Part shown: positions 1 through 10,941 of the stretch, in pieces
Layout: each line of letters opens with the position of its first letter
How positions within the stretch are numbered: the first letter of the stretch is position 1
From: Takakia lepidozioides
Lineage: Eukaryota > Streptophyta > Takakiopsida > Takakiales > Takakiaceae
Direction of reading: 5' to 3'
Length of the DNA stretch: 64,000 nucleotides
NCBI GenBank assembly: GCA_030704615.1
Contig: CM060733.1
Span: 50,778,001-50,842,000 of the forward strand
Notes under the pieces: generated by a model
What the model was told of the DNA's origin: nothing
Seen by the model: only the letters and a program-made list of their open reading frames with translations
The model's database searches: none
Position numbers and translations under genes: made by a program

Positions 1-1433
1 AAGAACGGCGATTTGCACTATTCAAGGAGCATTTCGTCGAGGAGCGCAAGTAATTGGCTTCAAGTTGGCTGTTTTGTTGAACCTTCTCTGTACATGCTAA
101 GCTTGAGATCATGGTGTATACTCTCCAAAGCCTTTCTGTTCCTATCTCTTGTAATGCTGGTGTCTTCCATGATGTTGCCAGCCAGGATAGAGGGGAAGGT
201 TACGTAGCCTAACGATTTTGATCTCTGAGGGTATCCCCGTCTAATGACCAAGTAATCTGAAATGGTATGGAATGGTGCATCCCCGTGTAAACTTTTTTTT
301 GTAAAGACGTGAACAACGATTGACACATGGGTCTGCAGGAAGTTGATGAGTTCGAAGGGTAGCAACGCAGAGAGTGACAGGTGCGCCATTGATCATATTC
401 TCGATGCACAGAAAAGGGGGGAGATCGATGAGAATACTGTGCTCCTCATTGTTGAGAACATCAACGTTGCAGGTTGAGCTCTAACTCCTGATGTCGGGCC
501 GTCACCTTTTCAACCTAGCTGTGGCTTGTTGAATAGACAGAGCTTGTTTAGGTCATTCAAGGCTGCCCTTTTGGAGGAGAGGGAGGTAGCAACTGTTGTA
601 GGTCCAGTACTAACAGATATGTACTACATGAGCAGAAAGATGAGAGCAAAGCTAGTGTTTCAATGGAGGATGGTTGGAGGTAGCATATTCTAAAAAAATT
701 CCACTGCATGTTTCTCCATCACCTGCTAGTGTGTAGCAGCGTGTTGCTGAGTATGGTGATCAGTTACTCCCGCTCCAGGCCCTTCTTGTGCAGTTCTCTC
801 TCATTCTGCCTAACCCATGCCTTGTGGACTGATGCAGCAATCGAGTCAACAGTCTGGACGATTGAGTGGGGAGTGGCTGAGCTTGCCAACAATCCTAAAA
901 TGCAGAACCAAATTCGCCACGAGCTTGATACTACACTGGGAAAGGGGGTCCTGATTGAGGAACCTGATACAAATGACAACAAGCTGCCATATCTCTCTGC
1001 TTTTGTGAAGGAGGTTATGCGGTTGCACATGGCAATCCCGTTTCTTGTGCCTCGCATGAATCTGCATGCTGCGAAACTGGCAGGTTATGATATCCCCGCT
1101 GAGACTAAAGTCCTGGTGAATGCCTGGTGGATTGGAAACAATCCGAACTACTGGGATAAACCTGAGCAATTCATGCCAGAGCGCTTTCTGAATGAAAAGA
1201 TTGAAGCTAGTGGGAATGACTTTCGATACCTGCCCTTTGGAGTAGGCCGGCGAGCGTGCCCTGGACTGATTATTGCCATGCCACTGTTGTCCCTTGTGCT
1301 CGGTCGGCTGCTTCAAACGTTCGAGATTCTACCTCCACCCGGTGTTGATAAGCTGGACATGACTGAGAAGGGGGGACAGTTCACTCTTCACATTGCCAAT
1401 CACTCCACGGTGGTAGTCAGACCTAGGGCCTGA
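1..1433 (+). CDS. C4H: Cinnamate 4-hydroxylase (CYP73A), 5'-truncated by the window edge
   Basis: C4H is an ER-anchored P450 that 4-hydroxylates trans-cinnamate in the phenylpropanoid pathway. The model is join(<1..49, 339..472, 838..1433), and GT-AG junctions keep the frame throughout. Exon 1 ends in residues ERRFALFKEHFVEERK. The middle exon is exactly 134 nt, the length I know for the second C4H exon in angiosperms, and encodes AIDHILDAQKRGEIDENT and ENINVA. Exon 3 carries the ExxR helix (KEVMR), the YDIPAETKVLVNAW segment and the heme-binding loop FGVGRRACPG with its Cys ligand, and ends in VRPRA-stop. Nothing visible is broken, so this looks like a working gene whose first roughly 260 codons lie to the left. 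The start is therefore unknown. Long minus-strand frames across exon 3 are shadows. Confidence 0.93.
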
Positions 1434-3130
1434 CAGATCAGTGGATATTGACACAACAACAAAAGGAGGGTGGGTTACTGGACAAGCCTAATCAACATTT
1501 CCTTCACAGTTTTTATGGAGGACATAGAATGTGGACTGTCTCATGTTGTTGCTCAATTTTTTACTTTTTTCTCTCTTTTTGGGCTCAATTGTTTTTTAAA
1601 AAAATTAAACAGGGGACAGAGGAATTGTATGTCAAATCATCTGTTTTTAGAGGCTCATTTCACATTGGTTGCCTGCATAATTGGACATGCTAAGGTCCAT
1701 AATATACGCTCCCACCTTGCTTGTTGTAATCCTTTGCCGACAACCAGCATGTAGCCCGGTGGTAATGTGCACATACAGCGTTGGATGTGGTTGTGGGTTC
1801 ATACCACGGTCTGGTGTGTCATGAAGGTGTCCACCTTTCAGCTGGAAGGCAGTAGCCCTTGTGGTGAAGTGACACCATAAGTTACGCTCCCTTTGGGAGG
1901 TGTCATACTTTAATCCTTTGCCATTAAGCTTTGGTCCAGCTTCCATATACAAGTGTTCATCAAGATCATCATCTCTAAGTTGTCATGCCACAAATACTCA
2001 ACACTTCCAGAATATTCAGGGGTGTGTGCCGCATCCCTTTTTTTTTTTTGGGTATATATCATAGAGTTATGCAACACAACCACACTTTTTGTTTTTAAGA
2101 AAAATAAATAGGCGATCGGGTATTTAGGCGGCCTCATGGCAGGCTTCGGGCTTGTAAGGGTTTAATTTTTTCCCTTCAATAATATTCAATAAAGCTCTCA
2201 AGAGCTTCAAAGAAAAGAAAAGGGACAGAAGCCCTTAAGATTTTATTATAATACATATTGAATGTATAGGTAAAATTTGGTGATACTCTCTGGCCAAACT
2301 GAGTTTTTATGCCATGTGGTGAAACCAGAGATTGTTTCATTGATGATTTTTGACATTTAATGTGTTTATAGGTTTTGGCGATTATTTTTTTGACAAAGGT
2401 TAATTTTGTATTTTACGCGTTTTTTTTTTTTGTAATAGGTACAGAGAGTACACTCTTTATCACAGATAAAATTATAATAGATAGAAAAATAATTACGGCT
2501 AAACATCTAATGTCATGGAGTACTATCAACCTATTGCCATGGATTTTGCTCACGCATAATATCAATCTCCAATGTTGGGCAACTACCCAAATTATTAGCC
2601 TAGTTATAAGCCTTCTTCTAAACAATGGAAGCACATCAAGAATTTTATATTTTGGTAATTTATATATTGGTTCTTCATGACAAAACACATGAAATTATAG
2701 TATGGAATTTTTCAAGTTATAATTGCATTGATTAATTTGTTTCCATGATTTTGACCAAAGTTAGGGAGAGAAAAATACATCCCCTGCAAGCATCTTCTAT
2801 TACATCTTTTTGAAAACAGAGACATCTTCATTCCCCAACAGCAAATTTTTATAGTAGAATAGTAGGGATAGAATTAAGTTTTGTGATTGTGTCTCTAGTA
2901 CATATAGTTAGACTTGGGCAATATGTGATTGGACCTAACCATATGGAAGTCAAATTTCTTGTTTGTTCTTATTTGAGCTTACAATTTTTATTTATCATAA
3001 GTTAATAGTTCAATTGGATTTGAAATTGTATTGTCAAAAAAAATTGGGGTTCAAATCGTACCATTTGTTGAGGGTGGTATTATTTGTTTTGTGGGCTTTT
3101 TTGTTTGGGTTTAGTGTCATATATGCCCAA
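1434..3130. other. AT-rich intergenic stretch
   Basis: This holds the C4H 3' flank followed by AT-rich sequence with T-runs. I see no coding frame with recognisable domains, no RNA gene and no clear repeat. Confidence 0.5.
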
Positions 3131-3766
3131 AGCTCATGTGACTGTTGGAATTGCCAAGGTTTGATAAGGCGGAGGGCACATAAGTGTTTCCAACATGTAC
3201 TTACTGCTCGGAATGTTGAACCCGAGCAGAATAGTGTGGATTGATGATGAAGTTTAGAAGCGCTTTGAGCAACACTAGGGGTGATGTTGATGGATCTCGT
3301 TGCCACGACATCGTTGGTATTGAGTCAACCACTGGCCCAGGAGTTGGTGAATAGTTTTTCACACGCCAACCATTGAAGAAATGAAGAGGGCAGATGGGAT
3401 GCAAAGTGGATATCTTGTCAATTTTTATGTTTTTGCTTGCATGGCAAGTGACACATGGTGTGTCCAATATTGCCATTTGATGCGCTCTTAGGTATGCTGA
3501 GAGATAATTTGGGACATGAACGATTGTTCAAAAATCATTACGAGGTGACAAAGAAGTTGAAGAGTTGTGGTTTGACGTACAACAATATCGAGGCATATAA
3601 GAACGATTGTCTGCTTTATTATGGTGACAACACCGGACTCACATCTTGTACCGTTTGCGATCTAGGCCGATATAGGGATGCAAAGCAGAAAATTGCTTGG
3701 AAGGTGCTCACACGAAAAGATGTGCATTTGAGGAGAAGTAGCCTCTACAAACACTATAAACTCTAA
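3130..3766 (+). pseudogene. CACTA (En/Spm) TNP2-type transposase relic
   Basis: The last 100 codons, 3455-3766, read GLTYNNIEAYKNDCLLYYGD and then LTSCTVCDLGRYRD. This is the Cys-containing N-terminal stretch of TNP2-like transposases; compare the related LTKCPKCNKDRYRDD stretch in the element at 18.8-19.4 kb. Upstream (about 3133-3260) a CWNCQGL segment resembles the small transposase-associated domain. The frame between them is interrupted by stops and the catalytic core is absent, so only an N-terminal fragment remains. It diverges at the protein level from the 18-kb copy and is probably an independent older insertion. Confidence 0.6.
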
Positions 3767-4284
3767 AAATCTGGAAATGCGATTGATTGTCAAAAACAAT
3801 TGATCCAATTCCAATAAGATATTATAGCCATTGCAATGTTCCTTACAATTTCCACCAAAGTTTTTAAAATCCTTAAGTTTGACTAACGGAGCATGACAAT
3901 ATCCACATTAACTACTCTATAAGGATTTCCAAATTATGTGTCGTCCCCATTGAAACCCCACAAAGAGCACTAATCATAAAATCATACTAGTAATTAATAT
4001 TAATGTACTAAGCTACAAAATACCAAGTATGTGACCAGCAAAGGGAGTGCATATGCCCGGAGGACAAAGTGTGGGTCCAATAAGGACAGCACGCCACTTC
4101 AAGCGCAACTATGTCTCGGCATCAATAGAGTGTTCGGTGGAACCGGTGAAGTGAGACGACAATCTCGTAGTATCTGCCTACCCAAAAAGGTTCAACTTTA
4201 AATATCTGATTTTGGCTGCGATTTTTCTTGCATGTGAGGAAAAACCGCTGGAATCAACAGAAGAGAAAGGTAAGAACAGAAGGG

Positions 4285-4862
4285 TCGTGGCACTTGGCTT
4301 TTAATCTTCTATAAACACCACAGAACCTCCTATTTGTTGGCACAAAACCTCTTACAGGAGGAAGAGCGAAATTGTCTACTTCACGTTCACGTCGGACTTT
4401 GAATTCTCAATCAGATTTGAAAGAAAAACACCCGAACTCGATCGGAGTGCTGAGCTTTCTTTAGATCCAAAAGATGAGTATGGGGAGCTTTTTGAGGCGT
4501 GTCTTGCAAAAATGTATACAGAGCCACTTCCTCGAACTGATTTCATTCTTTAGATGGAAAATGCAAAAGAATTGGGGATTTTGACATTTGACGATCTTAT
4601 ATGATTTTGTGAGCAAGGTTGTAAAGTTGGTTGCAGTGACACTGATCGTTGATATGAAGTTTGGTAAAAATGTGCAGGGCGATCGTAATCGTATGTGGGC
4701 AGACTTCGAGGACAACATTTGGATATCATATCTTGAAAAACATCCTTACATTGCCGCATAAGTAGATTATTATTACTTATACCTAGGGGATCCCTTCCCA
4801 TTTTCCATACAACCACTAATTTCACAAATTGTTGCAAGCTTTGTCTCCCCTTTTGAGAGTCA
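4285..4862 (+). pseudogene. Decayed copy of an unrecognised ORF family (copy 1)
   Basis: This is collinear with the reverse complement of 33.96-34.55 kb. It shares the leader around CACTTGGCTTTT, the start region encoding STSRS and RRTLN, and the block MWADFEDNIW / YLEKHP / LYLGDP. Several in-frame stops and small frameshifts interrupt it, for example a stop between the YIAA and VDYYYLYLGD segments, so it is not coding. The function of the family is unknown to me; copy 2 is far better preserved. The similarity stops at the left LTR of the next element, which probably inserted here. Confidence 0.7.
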
Positions 4863-5142
4863 TGTTAGAATGATAGTAACATCCACAAGATAGTAACTTT
4901 AGTAGTTAAAGGTAGTTATATATGTTGTTACATCAGTTGTAAGCTAGGACGATTCACATCAAAAGATTTGAAATGACATATCACTATGTTCTTCACAACA
5001 ATAAAGTGTGAGACTTTTCCCTATAAGAGAGAGTCTATTGTAAGAGAGACAAAAAGTGAGATATATGTATAAATGAACGCAGATTTCTACTTTGTCATCA
5101 TTGTCTCTAGCTTTACTCTCTACATGATGTCATTATTTAACA
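4863..5142 (+). repeat. Left long terminal repeat
   Basis: The repeat starts TGTTAGAATGATAGTAAC and ends TTATTTAACA, so it has TGTTA/TAACA ends. A primer-binding site abuts its 3' end. About 140 bp of it, from ATAGTAACATCCACAAGA through GCTAGGACGATTCACATC to TTCTTCACAAC, recurs in direct orientation at 7311-7457. Confidence 0.75.
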
Positions 5143-5154
5143 TGGTATCGGAGC
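5143..5154 (+). other. Primer-binding site for initiator Met tRNA
   Basis: TGGTATCGGAGC directly follows the LTR end. It differs by one base from TGGTATCAGAGC, the usual plant copia primer-binding site complementary to the 3' end of tRNA-iMet. This identifies the repeat as an LTR retroelement and not a chance duplication. Confidence 0.75.
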
Positions 5155-5559
5155 ATTTTCTATGGTGGTTGGTCATGCCGTGGGGCTGTCTCCTTCCCAT
5201 GTCTGCTTCCCAACATTGTATTTCAAATTTCGATATGCACAGTTCATCCAATCTTGCATAGCCCGTACAAGTGGGGTGAGGTCAACTAGCCAGATTGGTG
5301 TCGATTCACAACAGTGAAGTCAGCCGAAGCTTGCATATCTTACTTTGGAACCCAAGCTTGTGTAATTGAAACCAAGATCCCGAATGTATTGTATCAAATC
5401 ACTAGAACCCTTCGATGCGATCAGGTCGGAGATAATATTAAAGGGGATCCACTGCATGTTGTGTTTACATCCTTAAGTCAGTCACAGCCGACTCAATTCG
5501 TGACATCATTTTAAATGTTTTTGTGTCTTTTCTAAAGGCTCTTGATTCAGTTCCTTATC

Positions 5560-6867
5560 ATGCCTATATCAAGTGGTGAAGAGAATCCTCCACCACCCAG
5601 TTATTTGGATGCAATCTCTGGGGCCAAAAACTACCACGATGCAATTATGCGTCTCATGCCTCAACCTCACACCCATGAACTACAAACCAAGTTGCAGCCA
5701 CAAGTCAAACCAAAATGGACACCCAGGCAAGGTAGTGAGACAGAACCTTCAAATAACAGCAATGACTTTCTCAACGACGACATTGAGTGTCATGAAAAGC
5801 AGCAGCTACCTCGAACCCATGGGAAACCGGGTGATTTGCCTTTGTCCAGCTTCAGATCCAGGGCAGTCTATTGTGAGGTGAAGCTGGCAGAGATGTTGAA
5901 CAAAGGGGGGCCACGGGACAGACCCATCATGCCCGGGAAATACGAGGATGCTCCTGATGCTTACCGCACCAGTGTCTGCTGCTTGCTACTGGGAGAGATA
6001 TGTGAGATGAGTATGCCATATGCGCGGGTTCTGCGCAGCATTCTGGAAGTGTTGGAGCATGCCATCTTCAGCAACTATGTCACCCCGCATGAAGGTGGCT
6101 CCTTTGATCAAATTCCATATTTTGAGTTGGTAAATAAACTGGAGGCAAATAACAAGGACCTTGTGGAAGAGCAAGAGTGCTGGAAAATCATGCTACAAGA
6201 TCGTCAGCTTGTCATTGATCGAATTGAGCAACAGATCGAGGAGTTACAGGAACAGATAGTGAACGCAAAAGCCCGGACTGTGGAACTTCAAAAAGATCTA
6301 ATTGTCACCCTGAAGGCTCAAAGACAAAGCAACAGAGAGGTGAAGGAGCTTCAGGGAAAACTGGAGCAGTCACGGAAGGATGTTCTCCGAGCCAAGGAAG
6401 TTGAGATTAAATACGAATTGGAGGCGGAGAAGTACATGAATCTAGTGGCTAGGCATACCGACCTCACACATGAATTGCAACATACAAATGCCAATTTAGG
6501 AGTTGCGAGGCGTGAGGCTGCTGAGGGAGTTCCCAAGGAAGAACTCTTGAAGGCAAAGAACAAAATCAGCGATCTGGAGGCCAGAGTCCTGAAATTACAA
6601 AAGTTTGAAAGACTAGCAGGGACCATGACCCCACGGCCCCCATGGGAGCAGCTGCATGGAAGCCCTAGGTTCACCAACTCAACAGCTGAGCAGGCAACTG
6701 AGATCTGTACTATGAATGAGAGCTTGCTGCAGACTATCTCATCTTTACATGCAGACGTAGCCACTGCTGAGGTAGCACTGGCAGAGGCCAAGCAGCACAT
6801 ACCGCCACCAACACCTCCAAAGACGAAAAAAAGTGGTAAGAAATCAAGCAAAAAGAAAAAGAAATAG
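5560..6867 (+). CDS. TSNAXIP1-like coiled-coil protein inside an LTR unit
   Basis: This is a single 435-residue ORF from ATG 5560; an in-frame TTG at 5542 adds six residues. Residues 1-90 are polar and Pro-rich. Residues 100-190 form a helical domain (FRSRAVYCEVKLAEML, then LRSILEVLEHAIF) resembling the N-terminal domain of translin-associated factor X-interacting protein 1. Residues 190-360 are a long coiled coil. NANLGVAR followed by VPKEEL and then TMTPRPPWEQL matches the spacing of the NxNxG, VPxxx and TPRPxW motifs of that family. The C-terminus is Lys-rich. TSNAXIP1 relatives are ciliary or sperm proteins. No gag or pol motif is present, although an LTR, a primer-binding site and a second LTR-like copy bracket the ORF. 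After TAG (6865-6867) the frame stays open to TAA at 6991. Family assignment is from motif memory. Confidence 0.6.
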   Translation: MPISSGEENPPPPSYLDAISGAKNYHDAIMRLMPQPHTHELQTKLQPQVKPKWTPRQGSETEPSNNSNDFLNDDIECHEKQQLPRTHGKPGDLPLSSFRSRAVYCEVKLAEMLNKGGPRDRPIMPGKYEDAPDAYRTSVCCLLLGEICEMSMPYARVLRSILEVLEHAIFSNYVTPHEGGSFDQIPYFELVNKLEANNKDLVEEQECWKIMLQDRQLVIDRIEQQIEELQEQIVNAKARTVELQKDLIVTLKAQRQSNREVKELQGKLEQSRKDVLRAKEVEIKYELEAEKYMNLVARHTDLTHELQHTNANLGVARREAAEGVPKEELLKAKNKISDLEARVLKLQKFERLAGTMTPRPPWEQLHGSPRFTNSTAEQATEICTMNESLLQTISSLHADVATAEVALAEAKQHIPPPTPPKTKKSGKKSSKKKKK

Positions 6868-7310
6868 GTCAGAGCAAAGGGAGCATACCATCTATCAAAT
6901 TATCGGCCAGACGTTGTGAGGGAAGTTCAACGTGATATACTAGAAGAACTGGTTGAAGGTCAACAGTACTTGTCACTGTTTGACAGGCCATAACATCTCA
7001 ATAAATCAGATGACACTACACATCAGTTTCCAAAAACAATTTGAAGACAAGGGGAGTATCATGTGAGATGACCATAAAGGTGTATACATCCAAGTGCATA
7101 ATTCTTGGAGCTAACCAAAGGCAACTCTCCGGAAAGCAGTCAGAGCTACAAGGAGAAGAAATGGAAGTATCGAGGCAGCTGTGATAGTGATAAATGAAAA
7201 TCAACTCAGAGGAGTGTACCGAAGTTCAAAAGTCCAACTCAACCCATGATTATGATTACACAAATTGTTAAAGTAGCAATGACGTGTTAATATACATTTT
7301 ATCTTTAACA

Positions 7311-7457
7311 AAATGATAGAAGGATAGTAACATCCACAAGATAATAAGTCTAGTTGTTAATTAACAACTAGATATATATGTTGTTACATCAGTTGCGAGC
7401 TAGGACGATTCACATCAAAAGATTCGAAAGGACATGTTACTAATTGTTCTTCACAAC
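7311..7457 (+). repeat. Right LTR-like copy (truncated)
   Basis: This direct repeat of the left LTR shares AGTAACATCCACAAGATA and GCTAGGACGATTCACATC. It contains a perfect 22-bp palindrome (CTAGTTGTTAA mirrored, 7350-7371) that is absent from the left copy. Similarity ends after TTCTTCACAAC, so the final roughly 120 bp of the LTR are missing or replaced. Confidence 0.6.
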
Positions 7458-7880
7458 TGGACTTTTCAAAAAACGCCTATTTTGTTTACATATATTAGTC
7501 CATATGAGTCAAATGACAAATAATTTTGCCACTTCAAATCCATACCTATGATGTGGACCAAAATGGCCACCTTATTTCCAAATTTCAATGGAATTCACCA
7601 ATGGCACATAGGAGAACTTGAGTCCATTGTAATTTCATTCATTGCGGTAACAGTCCACAATGATTGTGTTCAAAAGTCCATAGCGGAGTCATTTCTTATC
7701 GGATTCATGATTGGAGAGTTGTTATGGGTGTGTATTGAAGCTAGGAATCCAATGACATATATATTTGATGGTTTTATTGAGTTAATTCAATTTCAATTGA
7801 TGACACCATCAATTGCAGTCATCTAAAACTGTGCTGGTAACGTCCATTTTGGTCCAGTCAACCCTGCATTCACTGCCATG
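7458..7880. other. Intergenic, nothing recognised
   Basis: AT-rich sequence without a supported gene. A 92-codon plus-strand frame at 7548-7826 has no recognisable motif and is probably noise. Confidence 0.4.
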
Positions 7881-8386
7881 TCGCCATGGACCTCTTCGCC
7901 CTTTTCCAGAGCTGCCAGGCTTTCACACGCATTGTTAATGCACACAAACGTGATGTGGTCGGGCTTCACCCCTCCTCACATCATTTGCTCATAGGTCTCC
8001 AAAGCCTCCATCCCGCGCCCTTGCTGTGCATATCCTACAATCATCGCACTCCAGGACACCATCATTCAGCCATATTGTCGAACACTCCCTTCATACATGT
8101 CCACGAGGGTATTGTTCAGAATGACATTTGGTACAATTGCAGCTCTGACAATGTCGCCATGGACCTCTTTGCCCTTTTCCAGAGCTGCCAGGCTTGCACA
8201 CACATTGCAAATGCACAGAAACGTGATGTGGTCGGGCTTCACCCCTTCCCCCATCATTTGATCACAGGTCTCCAAAGCCTCCCTACCACGTCCCTGCTGT
8301 GGATATCCTGCAAGCATCGTGTTCCATGCTCGTTCAGCCATAGTGTTGACCTGGGAGGTGCACTCCAGCCAATATATACCAGCCAC
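7881..8386 (-). pseudogene. PPR pseudogene fragment with internal 272-bp tandem duplication
   Basis: The minus-strand translation gives plant PPR motifs of the PLS class: MLAGYPQQGRGREALET, MMGEGVKPDHITF, CASLAALEKGKEVHGDIV and NTLVDMY. The same block is repeated at a spacing of 272 bp (GTCGCCATGGACCTCTT at 7881 and 8153). Stops, frameshifts and the lack of an N-terminus or a DYW/E tail show a dead fragment. PPR proteins bind organellar RNA; nothing here could still do so. Confidence 0.8.
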
Positions 8387-8500
8387 GTGTGTGCACAGGA
8401 TGGGGTATTTTAAACCCCCCCATGTACAACATTATACATAAATAGGGGGATTTAAAACACGTTAAATATAATGTTACAGGAGGAGGTTGTTGAATTGTAA

Positions 8501-8570
8501 GGGGTAGTCTAGTGGTAAGGACATCGTTTAGTCCGCGATGCACGGCGGGATTAAATCGCGGTATCCTTTT
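8501..8570 (+). ncRNA. tRNA-like sequence, candidate SINE head
   Basis: GGGGTAGTCTAGTGGTAAGG has a perfect A box (TAGTCTAGTGG). About 40 bp later GGGATTAAATCGCGG resembles a mutated B box and T-arm (normally GGTTCAAATCC). A T-run follows. The spacing fits a pol III internal promoter. A full cloverleaf cannot be drawn convincingly, so a tRNA-derived SINE head or tRNA pseudogene fits better than a working tRNA. Confidence 0.4.
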
Positions 8571-8639
8571 TTTTGCTCTCTCTTTTCCCTCCTCTCCTCT
8601 CCCCTCCTCTCCTACGTTCGTGGGTGGGTGGTCGACCGC

Positions 8640-9172
8640 AGGGCATGGTATTCTTCCTGAAGTTGCCCTGGTGGACAGGTCTGCCAAATGCAGGTGCGTA
8701 GAGGATGCAAAGGGAGTGTGGGGCAGACCTGGAAGGGGGGAGCTGAGGTCCATGGTGACATTATCAAAAGCTGGAATTGTACATTATGTCATCTGAACAG
8801 TGCCCTGATGGACAGGTCTGCCAAATGCGGGTGTGTAGAGGATGCAAAGGGAGTGTGGGGCAGACCTGGAAATGGGGGAAGAGGTCCACGGTGACATTGT
8901 CAAAAGCTGGAATTGTACCTTATGTCATTCTGAATAGTGCCCCGGTGGACAGGTCTACCAAATGCGGGTGCGTAGAGGATGCAAAGGGAGTGTTGGGCAG
9001 ACCTAGAAAAGGGGGAAGAGGTCCACGGTGACATTGTCAAAAGCTGGAATTGTACCTTATGTCATCCTGAATAGTGCCCTGGTGGAGAGGTCTGCCAAAT
9101 GCGGGTGCGTAGAGGATGCAAAGGGAGTCTGTCAAAAGCTGGAATTGTTGTACTTTGTGTCATTCTGAGAGT
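8640..9172 (+). repeat. 137-bp minisatellite built from PPR codons
   Basis: The motif GACAGGTCTGCCAAATGC (or near variants) recurs at 8674, 8811, 8948 and 9085, exactly 137 bp apart. Each unit joins an LVDxxAKCGCVEDAKGV piece to a KGGEVHGDIVKAGIVP piece, skipping the middle of the normal PPR block. As 137 is not a multiple of three, no continuous reading frame runs through the array. The last unit is internally deleted after GCAAAGGGAGT. Confidence 0.9.
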
Positions 9173-9939
9173 CCAAATTATCTAGGGAAGGAAAATCACT
9201 AAGGGATACATTTCACCCTGTTCTTCTCTCTTATCAGAATTGGCCCTAAAATTCCATGTTGAACTCTGCAATTCCCAATGCCCTTTATTACTTAGGCTTT
9301 CACTTCCCGAAGCAACTTACATCTGTACCAGCCTTGAGTTTTATTGACAGAGCAACACATACTCTTAGTGCTCTTTATCATTAAAGTATACAGAATATAC
9401 TGGCATGGTTCTGTTCACCAACCATAGATAAGAGTATACATTGTACCATTTGGTGGTTAATCCAAAGATAACATTATACATCTGAAAACCCCGGACTCTT
9501 GGAGATAAGATGTCTTGAACAATACATTCTGATTCAGAACTGAAACCATGGTACTATTTAGGTAGGTAGTTTAAAAACTACTCTATAAGCTGGCTCAACT
9601 TATTAGTATTATGGAAGATATGTGGTGTTGGAGAAAAACACAATTACAATGAGCGGAAAGTCTTTGACAATCTTATCAAGGGCAAATAGATATCTTTTTA
9701 ATTAATTTATTGGATTTTATTCTGTTTCTTAACAAATAAACTTGATATAATATAAAACATACATATACATACTTGAGGGTATTTTTTAATGATTGAAAAG
9801 GAGAATATACATATAGAAAGGGTTTTTTTTTAAATTATAAATTTTTGTATATGTACAGGAGAGGGTTTTATAATCCTCAAAAAGTATGTACAAAGGGGAT
9901 AAAAATTATCCGAGGACCCGTATACAGGGGGTTTTTTTA
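9173..9939. other. AT-rich stretch without genes
   Basis: Nothing recognisable was seen apart from short A/T tracts around 9710-9900. Confidence 0.4.
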
Positions 9940-10941
9940 TTAGTCGGCGAACACACGTGATACGCACATTTTATAAAAAGTGCACCCTCCAGGAGTGTTG
10001 AAAACTCCCTTCACATCCTTAATGCACCCACGTTTGGCATACATGTCCACCAGGGTAGTGTTCACAATGACATCTGGTACAATTCCAGCTTTGACGATGT
10101 CATCATGGACCTCTTTCCCCTTTTCCAGGGCTCCCAGGCTTGCACACGCATTGCAAACACAAATGAGCGTGATGTGGTTGGGCTTCACCCCTTCGCGCAT
10201 CATTTGTTCACCACATCAAGGTGCCCTCACCACATTGTCCTTGACAATTCAGTATGCATCTCAGGGCCAAGTCTGATGAGAGGGCAAAACAGGCTGAAAT
10301 AGGTCGAAGAAGAAGGTGCCCTCACCACATTGGCCTTGACCTTGTGGCCCATGGAGGATTGACTTGGTGAGCATCCATGATGCTCCCGCACTTAACATAC
10401 ATATTGACAAGGGTGTTGAGTAGAAAAACATTTGGCGTGAATCCACTTTGGATAATGTGAGTGTGCACCTGCTTTCTAGTTTCAAGGCCTTTCATCTTGA
10501 TGACTTATGCAAGAGACAGACATACGTATCTAAATCTGCTTCAAAATGCTCTGAATCTGCTGAAATGCCTCCTTGGTTTAAAGTCTATAGAGCCTCTTTC
10601 AGTATGCCTGCCTCACAAAGCACCTTCACATGCCCAGAAGTGCCAGAAGAGGCATTGTGGACTCCCTCTCTTGATCCTCTTCCAGAGACTGTGGTCATGG
10701 TTGAGGTGCCTGATTTTATCAACTGTGCCACTGCAGCTGCTGCCTTTAGTTGACCATCTACGCATGCAGGTTTCTTGTAGCTATTGATCCACAGGGAATC
10801 ATACGTAATCTTAGTGCTTGAAATCTGGCCCTCTTGGATGAATCTGGACCCACACTCTATCCCTTCTTCTTCAGCTATCCATGCATCTGCACAAATCATG
10901 CATTCATCTTTTTCCTTGCTGCTAGCAGCTGACAATGACAA
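9940..10941 (-). pseudogene. PPR pseudogene (array copy 1)
   Basis: Read from 10941 leftwards there is an N-terminal block, MSLSAASSKEKDECMICADA to VHNASSGTSGHVKVLCEAG and ILKEAL. It is followed by the start of the repeats (TLSKVDSRQMFFYSTPLS) and, after a break, PPR motifs MMREGVKPNHITL, CASLGALEKGKEVHDDIV and TTLVDMYAKRGC. Frame changes separate the pieces and the C-terminal part is missing. The N-terminal block recurs at 11.8 kb and part of it at 13.5 kb, so this is one of several duplicated copies. Confidence 0.8.

Noticed and set aside
846-1316. 156-codon minus-strand frame over C4H exon 3
   Set aside because: Shadow of the P450 coding strand, without a known domain.
6351-6851. 166-codon minus frame opposite the coiled-coil ORF
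   Set aside because: Shadow of the coiled-coil codons.
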